A stretch of DNA of 64,000 bases from Eledone cirrhosa. Taxonomy: Eukaryota > Mollusca > Cephalopoda > Octopoda > Eledonidae. Under the pieces are notes generated by a model. The model saw only the letters and a program-made list of their open reading frames with translations, was not told where the DNA came from and did no database searches. Location of the stretch: contig OZ024743.1 in assembly GCA_964016885.1 (NCBI GenBank), forward strand, positions 186,450,755 to 186,514,754, read 5' to 3'. Below are positions 14,301 through 30,109 of this stretch, in pieces. Each line of letters starts with the position of its first letter. The stretch's first letter is position 1. The translations under genes and the position numbers were made by a program.

Positions 14301-17300
14301 TTACACTCCTAGGTCAGCTCTGACTATTATATCTATAACATAGAATAACAGTAATAATTGATGGTAGTGTTTCACTCCTAGATCAGCTCTAACTACTATA
14401 TCTATAACATAGTATAACAGTAATAATTGATGGTAGTGTTTCACTCCTAAGTCAACTCTGACTACTATATCTATAACATAGTATAACAGTAATAATTGAT
14501 GGTAGTGTTTCACTCCTAAGTCAACTCTGACTACTATATCTATAACATAGTATAACAGTAATAGCTGATGGTAGTGTTTCACTCGTAGATCAGCTCTAAC
14601 TACTATATCTATAACATAGTATAACAGTAATAATTGATGGTAGTGTTTCACTCCTAAGTCAGCTCTAACTTCTATATCTATAACATAGAATAACAGTAAT
14701 AATTGATGGTAATGTTTCACTCCTAAGTCAGCTCTAACTACTATATCTATAACATAGTATAACAGTAATAATTGATGGTAGTGTGTCACTCCTAGGTCAG
14801 CTCTAACTACTATATCTATAACATAGTATAACAGTAATAATTGATGGTAGTGTTTCACTCCTCGGTCAGCTGTGACTACTATATCTATAACATAGTATAA
14901 CATTAATAATTGATGGTAGTGTTTCACTCCTAAGTCAGCTCTCACTACTATATCTATAACATAGTATAACAGTAATAATTGATGGTAGTGTTTAACTCCT
15001 AACTAAGCTCTGACTACTATATCTATAACATAGTATAACAGTAATAACTGATGGTAGTGTTTCACCCCTAAATCAGCGCTAACTACTATATCTATAACAT
15101 AGTATAACAGTAATAATTGATGGTAGTGTTTCACTCCTAGGTCAGCTCTGACTACTATATCTATAACATAGTACAACAGTAATAATTGATGGTAGTGTTT
15201 CACTCCTAGGTCAGTTCTGACTACTATATCTATAACCTAGTATAACAGTAATGATTGATGGTAGTGTGTCACTCCTAGGTCAGCTCTAACTACTATATCT
15301 ATAACATAGTATAACAGTAATAATTGATGGTAGTATAACACTCCTAAGTCAGTTCTAACTACTATATCTATAACCTAGTATAACAGTAATAATTGATGGT
15401 AGTGTGTCACTCCTAGGTCAGCTCTAACTACTATATCTATAACATAGTATAACAGTAATAATTGATGGTAGTGTTTCACTCGTAGATCAGCTCTGACTAC
15501 TATATCTATAACATAGTATAACAGTAATAATTGATGGTAGTGTTTCACTTCTAGGTCAGCTCTAACTACTATATCTATAACATAGTATAACAGTAATAAT
15601 TGATGGTAGTGTTACACTCCTAGGTCAGCTCTAACTACTATATCTATAACATAGTATAACGGTAATAATTGATGGTAGTGTTTAACTCCTAGGTCTGCTC
15701 TGACTACTATATCTATAACATAGTATAACAGTAATAATTGATGGTAGTGTTTAACTCCTAGGTCAGCTCTGACTACTATATCTATAACATAGTATAACAG
15801 TAATAATTGATGGTAGTGTTTCACTCCTAAGTCAGCTCTAACTACTATATCTATAACATAGTATAACAGTAATAATTGATGGTAGTGTTTCACTTCTAGG
15901 TCAGCTCTAACTACTATATCTATAACATAGTATAGCAGTAATAATTGATGGTAGTGTTTCACTCCTAGGTCAGCTCTAACTAATATATCTATAACATAGT
16001 ATAACAGTAATAACTGATGGTAGTGTTTCACTCCTAAGTCAGCTCTAACTACTATATCTATAACATAGTATAACAGTAATAATTGATGGTAGTGTTTCAC
16101 TCCTAAGTCAGCTCTAACTACTATATCTATAACATAGTATAACAGTAATAATTGATGGTATTGTTTCACTCCTAAGTGAGCTCTAACTACTATATCTATA
16201 ACATAGTATAACAGTAATAATTGATGGTAGTGTTTCACTTCTAGGTCAGCTCTTACCACTCTATCTATAACATAGTATAACAGTAATAATTGATGGTAGT
16301 GTTTCACTCCTAAGTCAGCTCTAACTACTATATCTATAACATAGTATAACAGTAATAACTGATGGTAGTGTTTCACTCCTAGGTCAGCTCTAACTACTAT
16401 ATCTATAACATAGTATAACAGTAATAATTGATGGTAGTGTTTCACTCCTAAGTCAACTCTAACTACTATATCTATAACATAGTATAACAGTAATAATTGA
16501 TGGTAGTGTGTCACTCCTAGGTCAGCTCTAACTACTATATCTATAACATAGTATAACAGTAATAATTGATGGTAGTGTTTAACTCCTAACTAAGCTCTGA
16601 CTACTATATCTATAACATAGTATAACAGTAATAACTGATGGTAGTGTTTCACTCCTAGGTCAGCTCTAACTACTATATCTATAACATAGTATAACAGGAA
16701 TAATTGATGGTAGTGTTTCACTTCTAGGTCAGCTCTAACTACTATATCTATAACATAGTATAACAGTAATAACTGATGGTAGTGTTTCACTCCTAGGCCA
16801 GCTCTAACTTGTATATATATAACATAGTATAACAGTAATAACTGATGGTAGTGTTTCACTCCTAGGTCAGCTCTGACTACTATATCTATAACATAGTATA
16901 ACAGTAATAATTGATGGTAGTGTTACACTCCTAGGTCACCTCTAACTACTATATCTATAACATAGTATAACAGTAATAATTGATGGTAGTGTTTCACTCC
17001 TAAGTGAGCTCTGACTAATATATCTATAACATAGTATAACAGTAATAATTGATGGTAGTGTTTCACTCCTAGGTCAGCTCTAACTACTATATATATAACA
17101 TAGCATAACAGTAATAATTGATGGTAGTGTTTCACTCCTAAGTCAGCTCTAACTACTATATCTATAACACAGTATAACAGTAATAATTGATGGTAGTGTT
17201 TCACTCCTAGGTCATCTCTAACTACTATATCTATAACATAGTATAACAGTAATAATTGATGGTAGTGTTTCACTCCTAGGTCATCTCTAACTACTATATC

Positions 17301-17670
17301 TATAACATAGTATAACAGTAATAATTGATGGTAGTGTTTCACTCCTAGGTAATCTCTAACTACTATATCTATAAAATAGTATAACAGTAATAATTGATGG
17401 TAGTGTTTCACTCCTAGGTCAGCTCTAACTACTATATCTATAACATAGTATAACAGTACATACTGATGGTAGTGTTTCACTCCTAAGTCAGCTCTAACTA
17501 CTATATCTATAACATAGTATAACAGTACATACTGATGGTAGTGTTTCACTCCTAAGTCAGCTCTAGCTACTATATCTATAACATAGTATAACAGTAATAA
17601 CTGATGGTAGTGTTTCACTCCTAGGTCTGCTCTAACTACTATATCTATAACATAGTATACCACTAATAAT
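10600..17670. repeat. Duplicated satellite block, 4,831 to 4,969-bp offset (about 70-72 monomers)
   Basis: The segment about 10,600-12,700 matches about 15,480-17,670. The offset is 4,969 bp over 11,621-12,694 versus 16,590-17,663, including the shared GTACATACTGATGG monomer pairs and the TTGTATATAT variant. It is 4,831 bp further left, so two monomers were gained or lost between the copies. The same block type returns at 27,700-28,780 (11,112 bp from the second copy) and in part at 31,220-32,440 and 36,540-37,680. Confidence 0.8.
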
Positions 17671-17819
17671 TGATGGTAGTGTTACACTCCTAAGTCAGCT
17701 CTAACTACTATATCTATAACATAGTATAACAGTAATAACTGATGGTAGTGTTTCACTCCTAGGCCAGCTCTGACTACTATATCTATAACATAGTATAACA
17801 GTAATAATTGATGGTAGTG

Positions 17820-20800
17820 TTTCACTCCTAGGTCAGCTCTAACTACTATATCTCTAACATAGTATAACAGTAATAATTGATGGTAGTGTTTAACTCCTAA
17901 GTCAGCTCTAACTACTATATCTATAACATAGTATAACAGTAATAATTGATGGTAGTGTTTCACTCTTAGGTCAGCTCTGACTAATATATCTATAACATAG
18001 TATAACAGTAATAATTGATGGTAGTGTTTAACTCCTAGGTCAGCTCTGACTACTATATCTATAACAGTATAACAGTAATAATTGATGGTAGTGTTTAACT
18101 CCTAGGTCTGCTCTGACTACTATATCTATAACATAGTATAACAGTAATAATTGATGGTAGTGTTTAACTCCTAGGTCAGCTCTGACTACTATATCTATAA
18201 CATAGTATAACAGTAATAATTGATGGTAGTGTTTCACTCCTAAGTCAGCTCTAACTACTATATCTATAACATAGTATAACAGTAATAATTGATGGTAGTG
18301 TTTCATTCCTAAGTCAGCTCTAACTACTATATCTATAACATAGTATAACAGTAATAACTGATGGTAGTGTTTCACTCCTAGGTCAGCTCTCACTACTATA
18401 TCTAAAACATAGTATAACAGTAATAATTGATGGTAGTGTTTCACTCCTAAGTCAGCTCTAACTACTATATCTATAACATAGTATAACAGTAATAATCGAT
18501 GGTAGTGTTTCACTCCTAGATCAGCTCTGACTACTATATCTATAACATAGTATAACAGTAATAATTGATGGTAGTGTTTCACTCCAAAGTCAGCTCTAAC
18601 TACTATATCTACAACATAGTATAACATTAATAATTGATGGAAGTACTTCACTCCTAAGTCAGCTCTAACTACTATATCTATAACATAGTATAACAGTAAT
18701 AATTGATGGTAGTGTTTCACTCCTAGGTCTGCTCTAACTACTATATCTATAACATAGTATAACAGTAATAATTGATGGTAGTGTTTCACCCCTAAATAAG
18801 CTCTGACTACTATACCTATAACATAGTATAACATTAATAATTGATGGTAGTGTTTCACTCCTAGGTCAGCTCTCACTACTATATCTAAAACATAGTATAA
18901 CAGTAATAATTGATGGTAGTGTTTCACTCCTAAGTCAGCTCTAACTACTATATCTATAACATAGTATAACAGTAATAATTGATGGTAGTCTTTCACTCCT
19001 AGATCAGCTCTGACTACTATATCTATAACATAGTATAACAGTAATAATTGATGGTAGTGTTTCACTCCTAAGTCAGCTCTAACTACTATATCTATAACAT
19101 AGTATAACAGTAATAATCGATGGTAGTGTTTCACTTCTAGGTCAGCTCTAACTACTATATCTATAACATAGTATAACAGCAATAATTGATGGTATTGTTT
19201 CACTCCTAAGTCAGCTCTGACTACTATATCTATAACATAGTATAACAGTAATAATTGATGGTAGTGTTTCACTCCTAAGTCAGCTCTAACTACTATATCT
19301 ATAACGTAGTATAACAGTAATAATTTGATGGTAGTGTTTCACTCCTAAGTCAGCTCTGACTACTATATCTATAACATAGTATAACAGTAATAATTGATGG
19401 TATTGTTTCACTCCTAAGTCAGCTGTAACTACTATATCTATAACATAGTATAACAGTAGTAATTGATGGTAGTGTTTCACTCCTAAGTCAGCTCTAACTA
19501 CTATATCTATAACATAGTATAACAGTAATAATTGATGGTAGTGTTTCACTCCTAAGTCAGCTCTAACTACTATATCTCTAACATAGTATAACAGTAATAA
19601 TTGATGGTAGTGTTTAACTCCTAAGTCAGCTCTAACTACTATATCTATAACATAGTATAACAGTAATAATTGATGGTAGTGTTTCACTCTTAGGTCAGCT
19701 CTGACTAATATATCTATAACATAGTATAACAGTAATAATTGATGGTAGTGTTTAACTCCTAGGTCAGCTCTGACTACTATATCTATAACATAGTATAACA
19801 GTAATAATTGATGGTAGTGTTTAACTCCTAGGTCTGCTCTGACTACTATATCTATAACATAGTATAACAGTAATAATTGATGGTAGTGTTTAACTCCTAG
19901 GTCAGCTCTGACTACTATATCTATAACATAGTATAACAGTAATAATTGATGGTAGTGTTTCACTCCTAAGTCAGCTCTAACTACTATATCTATAACATAG
20001 TATAACAGTAATAATTGATGGTAGTGTTTCATTCCTAAGTCAGCTCTAACTACTATATCTATAACATAGTATAACAGTAATAACTGATGGTAGTGTTTCA
20101 CTCCTAGGTCAGCTCTCACTACTATATCTAAAACATAGTATAACAGTAATAATTGATGGTAGTGTTTCACTCCTAAGTCAGCTCTAACTACTATATCTAT
20201 AACATAGTATAACAGTAATAATCGATGGTAGTGTTTCACTCCTAGATCAGCTCTGACTACTATATCTATAACATAGTATAACAGTAATAATTGATGGTAG
20301 TGTTTCACTCCAAAGTCAGCTCTAACTACTATATCTACAACATAGTATAACATTAATAATTGATGGAAGTACTTCACTCCTAAGTCAGCTCTAACTACTA
20401 TATCTATAACATAGTATAACAGTAATAATTGATGGTAGTGTTTCACTCCTAGGTCTGCTCTAACTACTATATCTATAACATAGTATAACAGTAATAATTG
20501 ATGGTAGTGTTTCACCCCTAAATAAGCTCTGACTACTATACCTATAACATAGTATAACATTAATAATTGATGGTAGTGTTTCACTCCTAGGTCAGCTCTC
20601 ACTACTATATCTAAAACATAGTATAACAGTAATAATTGATGGTAGTGTTTCACTCCTAAGTCAGCTCTAACTACTATATCTATAACATAGTATAACAGTA
20701 ATAATTGATGGTAGTCTTTCACTCCTAGATCAGCTCTGACTACTATATCTATAACATAGTATAACAGTAATAATTGATGGTAGTGTTTCACTCCTAAGTC

Positions 20801-21040
20801 AGCTCTAACTACTATATCTATAACATAGTATAACAGTAATAATCGATGGTAGTGTTTCACTTCTAGGTCAGCTCTAACTACTATATCTATAACATAGTAT
20901 AACAGCAATAATTGATGGTATTGTTTCACTCCTAAGTCAGCTCTGACTACTATATCTATAACATAGTATAACAGTAATAATTGATGGTAGTGTTTCACTC
21001 CTAAGTCAGCTCTAACTACTATATCTATAACATAGTATAA
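17820..21040. repeat. Tandem duplication of about 25 monomers (1,724 to 1,726-bp offset)
   Basis: The block 17,820 to about 19,310 matches 19,550 to about 21,040. The TCTCTAACAT variant is at 17,851 and 19,575 (offset 1,724). The CACTACTATATCTAAAACA variant is at 18,391 and 20,117 (offset 1,726). The 2-bp change comes from a TA deletion in the left copy at about 18,066. The GGAAGTACTTCAC variant recurs in both copies. A partial third copy with more changes is at about 22,980-23,970. Confidence 0.85.
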
Positions 21041-24000
21041 CAGTAATAATTTGATGGTAGTGTTTCACTCCTAAGTCAGCTCTGACTACTATATCTATAA
21101 CATAGTATAACAGTAATAATTGATGGTATTGTTTCACTCCTAAGTCAGCTGTAACTACTATATCTATAACATAGTATAACAGTAATAATTGATGGTAGTG
21201 TTTCACTCCTAAGTCAGCTCTAACTACTATATCTATAACATAGTATAACAGTAATAATTTGATGGTAGTGTTTCACTCCTAGGTCAGCTCTGACTACTAT
21301 ATCTATAACACAGTATAACAGTAATAATTGATGGTAGTGTTTCCCTCCTAGGTCAGCTCTAACTTGTATATCTATAACATAGTATAACAGTAATAATTGA
21401 TGGTAGTGTTTAACTCCTAAGTCAGCTCTAACTACTATATCTATAACATAGTATAACAGTAATAATTGATGGTAGTGTTTCACTCCTAGGTCAGCTCTAA
21501 CTACTATATCTATAACATAGTATAACAGTAATAATTGATGGTAGTGTTTCACTCTTAGGTCAGCTCTGACTAATATATCTATAACATAGTATAACAGTAA
21601 TAATTGATGGTAGTGTTTAACTCCTAGGTCAGCTCTGACTACTATATCTATAACATAGTATAACAGTAATAATTGATGGTAGTGTTTAACTCCTAGGTCA
21701 GCTCTGACTACTATATCTATAACATAGTATAAAAGTAATAATTGATGGTAGTGTTTCACTCCTAGGTAATCTCTAACTACTATATCTATAACATAGTATA
21801 ACAGTAATAACTGATGGTAGTGTTTCACTCCTAAGTCAGTTCTAACTACTATATATATAACATAGTATAACAGTAATAACTGATGGTAGTGTTTCACTCC
21901 TAGGTCAGCTCTAACTTCTATATCTATAACATAGTATAACAGTAATAATTGATGGTAATGATTCACTCCTAAGTCAGCTCTAACTACTATATCTATAACA
22001 TAGTATAACAGTAATAATTGATGGTAGTGTTTCACTCCTAAGTCAGCTCTAACTACTATATCTATAACATAGTATAACAGTAATAATTGATGGTAGTGTT
22101 TCACTCCTAAGTCAGCTCTAGCTACTATATCTATAACATAGTATAACAGTAATAACTGATGGTAGTGTTTCACTCCTAGGTCTGCTCTAACTACTATATC
22201 TATAACCTAGTATAACAGTAATAATTGATGGTAGTGTGTCACTCCTAGGTCAGCTCTAACTACTATATCTATAACATAGTATAACAGTAATAATTGATGG
22301 TAGTGTTTCACTCGTAGATCAGCTCTGACTACTATATCTATAACATAGTATAACAGTAATAATTGATGGTAGTGTTTCACTTCTAGGTCAGCTCTAACTA
22401 CTATATCTATAACATAGTATAACAGTAATAATTGATGGTAGTGTTTCACTCCTAAGTGAGCTCTAACTACTATATATATAACATAGTATAACAGTAATAA
22501 TTGATGGTAGTGTTTCACTCCTAGGTCAGCTCTAACTACTATATCTATAACATAGTATAACAGTACATACTGATGGTAGTGTTTCACTCCTAAGTCAGCT
22601 CTAGCTACTATATCTATAACATAGTATAACAGTAATAACTGATGGTAGTGTTTCACTCCTAGGTCTGCTCTAACTACTATATCTATAACATAGTATACCA
22701 CTAATAATTGATGGTAGTGTTACACTCCTAAGTCAGCTCTAACTACTATATCTATAACATAGTATAACAGTAATAACTGATGGTAGTGTTTCACTCCTAG
22801 GCCAGCTCTGACTACTATATCTATAACATAGTATAAAAGTAATAATTGATGGTAGTGTTTCACTCCTAAGTGAGCTCTAACTACTATATCTATAACATAG
22901 TATAACAGTAATAATTGATGGTAGTGTTTAACTCCTAGGTCAGCTCTGACTACTATATCTATAACATAGTATAACAGTAATAATTGATGGTAGTGTTTAA
23001 CTCCTAGGTCTGCTCTGACTACTATATCTATAACATAGTATAACAGTAATAATTTGATGGTAGTGTTTAACTCCTAGGTCAGCTCTGACTACTATATCTA
23101 TAACATAGTATAACAGTAATAATTGATGGTAGTGTTTCACTCCTAAGTCAGCTCTAACTACTATATCTATAACATAGTATAACAGTAATAATTGATGGTA
23201 GTGTTTCATTCCTAAGTTAGCTCTAACTACTATATCTATAACATAGTATAACAGTAATAACTGATGGTAGTGTTTCACTCCTAGGTCAGCTCTAACTACT
23301 ATATCTAAAACATAGTATAACAGTAATAATTGATGGTAGTGTTTCACTCCTAAGTCAGCTCTAACTACTATATCTATAACATAGTATAACAGTAATAATC
23401 GATGGTAGTGTTTCACTCCTAGATCAGCTCTGACTACTATATCTATAACATAGTATAACAGTAATAATTGATGGTAGTGTTTCACCCCTAAATAAGCTCT
23501 GACTACTATACCTATAACATAGTATAACATTAATAATTGATGGTAGTGTTGCACTTCTTGGTCAGCTCTAACTACTATATCTATAACATAGTATAACAGT
23601 AATAATTGATGGTAGTGTTTCACTCCTAAGTCAGCTCTAACTACTATATCTATAACATAGTATAACGGTAATAATTGATGGTAGTGTTTCACTCCTAAGT
23701 CAGCTCTAACTACTATATCTATAACATAGTATAACAGTAATAATTGATGGTAGTCTTTCACTCCTAGATCAGCTCTGACTACTATATCTATAACATAGTA
23801 TAACAGTAATAATTGATGGTAGTGTTTCACTCCTAAGTCAGCTCTAACTACTATATCTATAACATAGTATAACAGTAATAATCGATGGTAGTGTTTCACT
23901 TCTAGGTCAGCTCTAACTACTATATCTATAACATAGTATAACAGTAATAATTGATGGTATTGTTTCACTCCTAAGTCAGCTCTGACTACTATATCTATAA

Positions 24001-24189
24001 CATAGTATAACAGTAATAATTTGATGGTAGTGTTTCACTCCTAAGTCAGCTCTGACTACTATATCTATAACATAGTATAACAGTAATAATTGATGGTATT
24101 GTTTCACTCCTAAGTCAGCTGTAACTACTATATCTATAACATAGTATAACAGTAATAATTGATGGTAGTGTTTCACTCCTAAGTCAGCT

Positions 24190-27150
24190 CTAACTACTAT
24201 ATCTATAACATAGTATAACAGTAATAATTTGATGGTAGTGTTTCACTCCTAGGTCAGCTCTGACTACTATATGTATAACACAGTATAACAGTAATAATTG
24301 ATGGTAGTGTTTCCCTCCTAGGTCAGCTCTAACTTGTATATCTATAACATAGTATAACAGTAATAATTGATGGTAGTGTTTAACTCCTAAGTCAGCTCTA
24401 ACTACTATATCTATAACTTAGTATAACAGTAATAATTGATGGTAGTGTTTCACTCCTAGGTCAGCTCTAACTACTATATCTATAACATAGTATAACAGTA
24501 ATAATTGATGGTAGTGTTTCACTCTTAGGTCAGCTCTGACTAATATATCTATAACATAGTATAACAGTAATAATTGATGGTAGTGTTTAACTCCTAGGTC
24601 AGCTCTGACTACTATATCTATAACATAGTATAACAGTAATAATTGATGGTAGTGTTTAACTCCTAGGTCAGCTCTGACTACTATATCTATAACATAGTAT
24701 AAAAGTAATAATTGATGGTAGTGTTTCACTCCTAGGTAATCTCTAACTACTATATCTATAACATAGTATAACAGTAATAACTGATGGTAGTGTTTCACTC
24801 CTAAGTCAGTTCTAACTACTATATATATAACATAGTATAACAGTAATAACTGATGGTAGTGTTTCACTCCTAGGTCAGCTCTAACTTCTATATCTATAAC
24901 ATAGTATAACAGTAATAATTGATGGTAATGATTCACTCCTAAGTCAGCTCTAACTACTATATCTATAACATAGTATAACAGTAATAATTGATGGTAGTGT
25001 TTCACTCCTAAGTCAGCTCTAACTACTATATCTATAACATAGTATAACAGTAATAATTGATGGTAGTGTTTCACTCCTAAGTCAGCTCTAGCTACTATAT
25101 CTATAACATAGTATAACAGTAATAACTGATGGTAGTGTTTCACTGCTAGGTCTGCTCTAACTACTATATCTATAACCTAGTATAACAGTAATAATTGATG
25201 GTAGTGTGTCACTCCTAGGTCAGCTCTAACTACTATATCTATAACATAGTATAACAGTAATAATTGATGGTAGTGTTTCACTCGTAGATCAGCTCTGACT
25301 ACTATATCTATAACATAGTATAACAGTAATAATTGATGGTAGTGTTTCACTTCTAGGTCAGCTCTAACTACTATATCTATAACATAGTATAACATTAATA
25401 ATTGATGGTAGTGTTTCACTCCTAAGTCAGCTCTAACTACTATATCTATAACATAGTATAACAGTAATAATTGATGGTAGTGTTTCACTTCTAGGTCAGC
25501 TCTAACTACTATATCTATAACATAGTATAGCAGTAATAATTGATGGTAGTGTTTCACTCCTAGGTCAGCTCTAACTACTATATCTATAACATAGTATAAC
25601 AGTAATAACTGATGGTAGTGTTTCACTCCTAATCAGCTCTAACTACTATATCTATAACATAGTATAACAGTAATAATTGATGGTAGTGTTTCACTCCTAA
25701 GTCAGCTCTAACTACTATATCTATAACATAGTATAACAGTAATAATTTGATGGTAGTGTTTCACTCCTAGGTCAGCTCTGACTACTATATCTATAACACA
25801 GTATAACAGTAATAATTGATGGTAGTGTTTCCCTCCTAGGTCAGCTCTAACTTGTATATCTATAACATAGTATAACAGTAATAATTGATGGTAGTGTTTA
25901 ACTCCTAAGTCAGCTCTAACTACTATATCTATAACTTAGTATAACAGTAATAATTGATGGTAGTGTTTCACTCCTAGGTCAGCTCTAACTACTATATCTA
26001 TAACATAGTATAACAGTAATAATTGATGGTAGTGTTTCACTCTTAGGTCAGCTCTGACTAATATATCTATAACATAGTATAACAGTAATAATTGATGGTA
26101 GTGTTTAACTCCTAGGTCAGCTCTGACTACTATATCTATAACATAGTATAACAGTAATAATTGATGGTAGTGTTTAACTCCTAGGTCAGCTCTGACTACT
26201 ATATCTATAACATAGTATAAAAGTAATAATTGATGGTAGTGTTTCACTCCTAGGTAATCTCTAACTACTATATCTATAACATAGTATAACAGTAATAACT
26301 GATGGTAGTGTTTCACTCCTAAGTCAGTTCTAACTACTATATATATAACATAGTATAACAGTAATAACTGATGGTAGTGTTTCACTCCTAGGTCAGCTCT
26401 AACTTCTATATCTATAACATAGTATAACAGTAATAATTGATGGTAATGATTCACTCCTAAGTCAGCTCTAACTACTATATCTATAACATAGTATAACAGT
26501 AATAATTGATGGTAGTGTTTCACTCCTAAGTCAGCTCTAACTACTATATCTATAACATAGTATAACAGTAATAATTGATGGTAGTGTTTCACTCCTAAGT
26601 CAGCTCTAGCTACTATATCTATAACATAGTATAACAGTAATAACTGATGGTAGTGTTTCACTGCTAGGTCTGCTCTAACTACTATATCTATAACCTAGTA
26701 TAACAGTAATAATTGATGGTAGTGTGTCACTCCTAGGTCAGCTCTAACTACTATATCTATAACATAGTATAACAGTAATAATTGATGGTAGTGTTTCACT
26801 CGTAGATCAGCTCTGACTACTATATCTATAACATAGTATAACAGTAATAATTGATGGTAGTGTTTCACTTCTAGGTCAGCTCTAACTACTATATCTATAA
26901 CATAGTATAACATTAATAATTGATGGTAGTGTTTCACTCCTAAGTCAGCTCTAACTACTATATCTATAACATAGTATAACAGTAATAATTGATGGTAGTG
27001 TTTCACTTCTAGGTCAGCTCTAACTACTATATCTATAACATAGTATAGCAGTAATAATTGATGGTAGTGTTTCACTCCTAGGTCAGCTCTAACTACTATA
27101 TCTATAACATAGTATAACAGTAATAACTGATGGTAGTGTTTCACTCCTAA
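24190..27150. repeat. Tandem duplication of exactly 22 monomers (1,518-bp offset)
   Basis: About 24,190-25,640 is repeated at about 25,705-27,150 with a constant offset of 1,518 bp (22 x 69). Rare markers recur exactly: TTCCCTCCTA at 24,311 and 25,829; GGTAATGATTCAC in monomers starting at 24,921 and 26,439; CACTGCTAGG at about 25,141 and 26,659. A related older copy lies at 21,330-22,170. Confidence 0.88.
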
Positions 27151-30109
27151 TCAGCTCTAACTACTATATCTATAACATAGTATAACAGTAATAATTGATG
27201 GTAGTGTTTCACTCCTAAGTCAGCTCTAACTACTATATTTATAACATAGTATAACAGTAATAATTGATGGTAGTGTTTCACTCCTAAGTGAGCTCTAACT
27301 ACTATATCTATAACATAGTATAACAGTAATAATTGATGGTAGTGTTTCACTTCTAGGTCAGCTCTTACCACTATATCTATAACATAGTATAACAGTAATA
27401 ATTGATGGTAGTGTTTCACTCCTAAGTCAGCTCTAACTACTATATCTATAACATAGTATAACAGTAATAACTGATGGTAGTGTTTCACTCCTAAGTCAGC
27501 TCTAACTACTATATCTATAACATAGTATAACAGTAATAATTGATGGTAGTGTTTCACTCCTAAGTCAACTCTAACTACTATATCTATAACATAGTATAAC
27601 AGTAATAATTGATGGTAGTGTGTCACTCCTAGGTCAGCTCTAACTACTATATCTATAACATAGTATAACAGTAATAATTGATGGTAGTGTTTAACTCCTA
27701 ACTAAGCTCTGACTACTATATCTATAACATAGTATAACAGTAATAACTGATGGTAGTGTTTCACTCCTAGGTCAGCTCTAACTACTATATCTATAACATA
27801 GTATAACAGGAATAATTGATGGTAGTGTTTCACTTCTAGGTCAGCTCTAACTACTATATCTATAACATAGTATAACAGTAATAACTGATGGTAGTGTTTC
27901 ACTCCTAGGCCAGCTCTAACTTGTATATATATAACATAGTATAACAGTAATAACTGATGGTAGTGTTTCACTCCTAGGTCAGCTCTGACTACTATATCTA
28001 TAACATAGTATAACAGTAATAATTGATGGTAGTGTTACACTCCTAGGTCACCTCTAACTACTATATCTATAACATAGTATAACAGTAATAATTGATGGTA
28101 GTGTTTCACTCCTAAGTGAGCTCTGACTAATATATCTATAACATAGTATAACAGTAATAATTGATGGTAGTGTTTCACTCCTAGGTCAGCTCTAACTACT
28201 ATATATATAACATAGTATAACAGTAATAATTGATGGTAGTGTTTCACTCCTAAGTCAGCTCTAACTACTATATCTATAACACAGTATAACAGTAATAATT
28301 GATGGTAGTGTTTCACTCCTAGGTCATCTCTAACTACTATATCTATAACATAGTATAACAGTAATAATTGATGGTAGTGTTTCACTCCTAGGTCATCTCT
28401 AACTACTATATCTATAACATAGTATAACAGTAATAATTGATGGTAGTGTTTCACTCCTAGGTAATCTCTAACTACTATATCTATAAAATAGTATAACAGT
28501 AATAATTGATGGTAGTGTTTCACTCCTAGGTCAGCTCTAACTACTATATCTATAACATAGTATAACAGTACATACTGATGGTAGTGTTTCACTCCTAAGT
28601 CAGCTCTAACTACTATATCTATAACATAGTATAACAGTACATACTGATGGTAGTGTTTCACTCTTAAGTCAGCTCTAGCTACTATATCTATAACATAGTA
28701 TAACAGTAATAACTGATGGTAGTGTTTCACTCCTAGGTCTGCTCTAACTACTATATCTATAACATAGTATACCACTAATAATTGATGGTAGTGTTACACT
28801 CCTAAGTCAGCTCTAACTACTATATCTATAACATAGTATAACAGTAATAACTGATGGTAGTGTTTCACTCCTAGGCCAGCTCTGACTACTATATCTATAA
28901 CATAGTATAAAAGTAATAATTGATGGTAGTGTTTCACTCCTAAGTGAGCTCTAACTACTATATCTATAACATAGTATAACAGTAATAATTGATGGTAGTG
29001 TTTCACTCCTAGGTCAGCTCTAACTACTATATCTATAACATAGTATAACAGTAATAATTGATGGTAGTGTTTCACTCCTAAGTCAGCTCTAACTACTATA
29101 TCTATAACATAGTATAACAGTAATAATTGATGGTAGTGTTTAACTCCTAGGTCAGCTCTGACTACTATATCTATAACATAGTATAACAGTAATAATTGAT
29201 GGTAGTGTTTCACTCCTAAGTCAGCTCTAACTACTATATCTATAACATAGTATAACAGTAATAATTGATGGTAGTGTTTCATTCCTAAGTCAGCTCTAAC
29301 TACTATATCTATAACATAGTATAACAGTAATAATTTGATGGTAGTGTTTCACTCCTAAGTCAGCTCTGACTACTATATCTATAACATAGTATAACAGTAA
29401 TAATTGATGGTATTGTTTCACTCCTAAGTCAGCTGTAACTACTATATCTATAACATAGTATAACAGTAATAATTGATGGTAGTGTTTCACTCCTAAGTCA
29501 GCCCTAACTACTATATCTATAACATAGTATAACAGTAATAATTTGATGGTAGTGTTTCACTCCTAGGTCAGCTCTGACTACTATATCTATAACACAGTAT
29601 AACAGTAATAATTGATGGTAGTGTTTCCCTCCTAGGTCAGCTCTAACTTGTATATCTATAACATAGTATAACAGTAATAATTGATGGTAGTGTTTAACTC
29701 CTAAGTCAGCTCTAACTACTATATCTATAACATAGTATAACAGTAATAATTGATGGTAGTGTTTCACTCCTAGGTCAGCTCTAACTACTATATCTATAAC
29801 ATAGTATAACAGTAATAATTTGATGGTAGTGTTTCACTCCTAGGTCAGCTCTGACTACTATATCTATAACATAGTATAACAGTAATAATTGATGGTAATG
29901 ATTCACTCCTAAGTCAGCTCTAACTACTATATCTATAACATAGTATAACAGTAATAATTGATGGTAGTGTTTCACTCCTAAGTCAGCTCTAACTACTATA
30001 TCTATAACACAGTATAACAGTAATAATTGATGGTAGTGTTTCACTCCTAAGTCAGCTCTAGCTACTATATCTATAACATAGTATAACAGTAATAACTGAT
30101 GGTAGTGTT

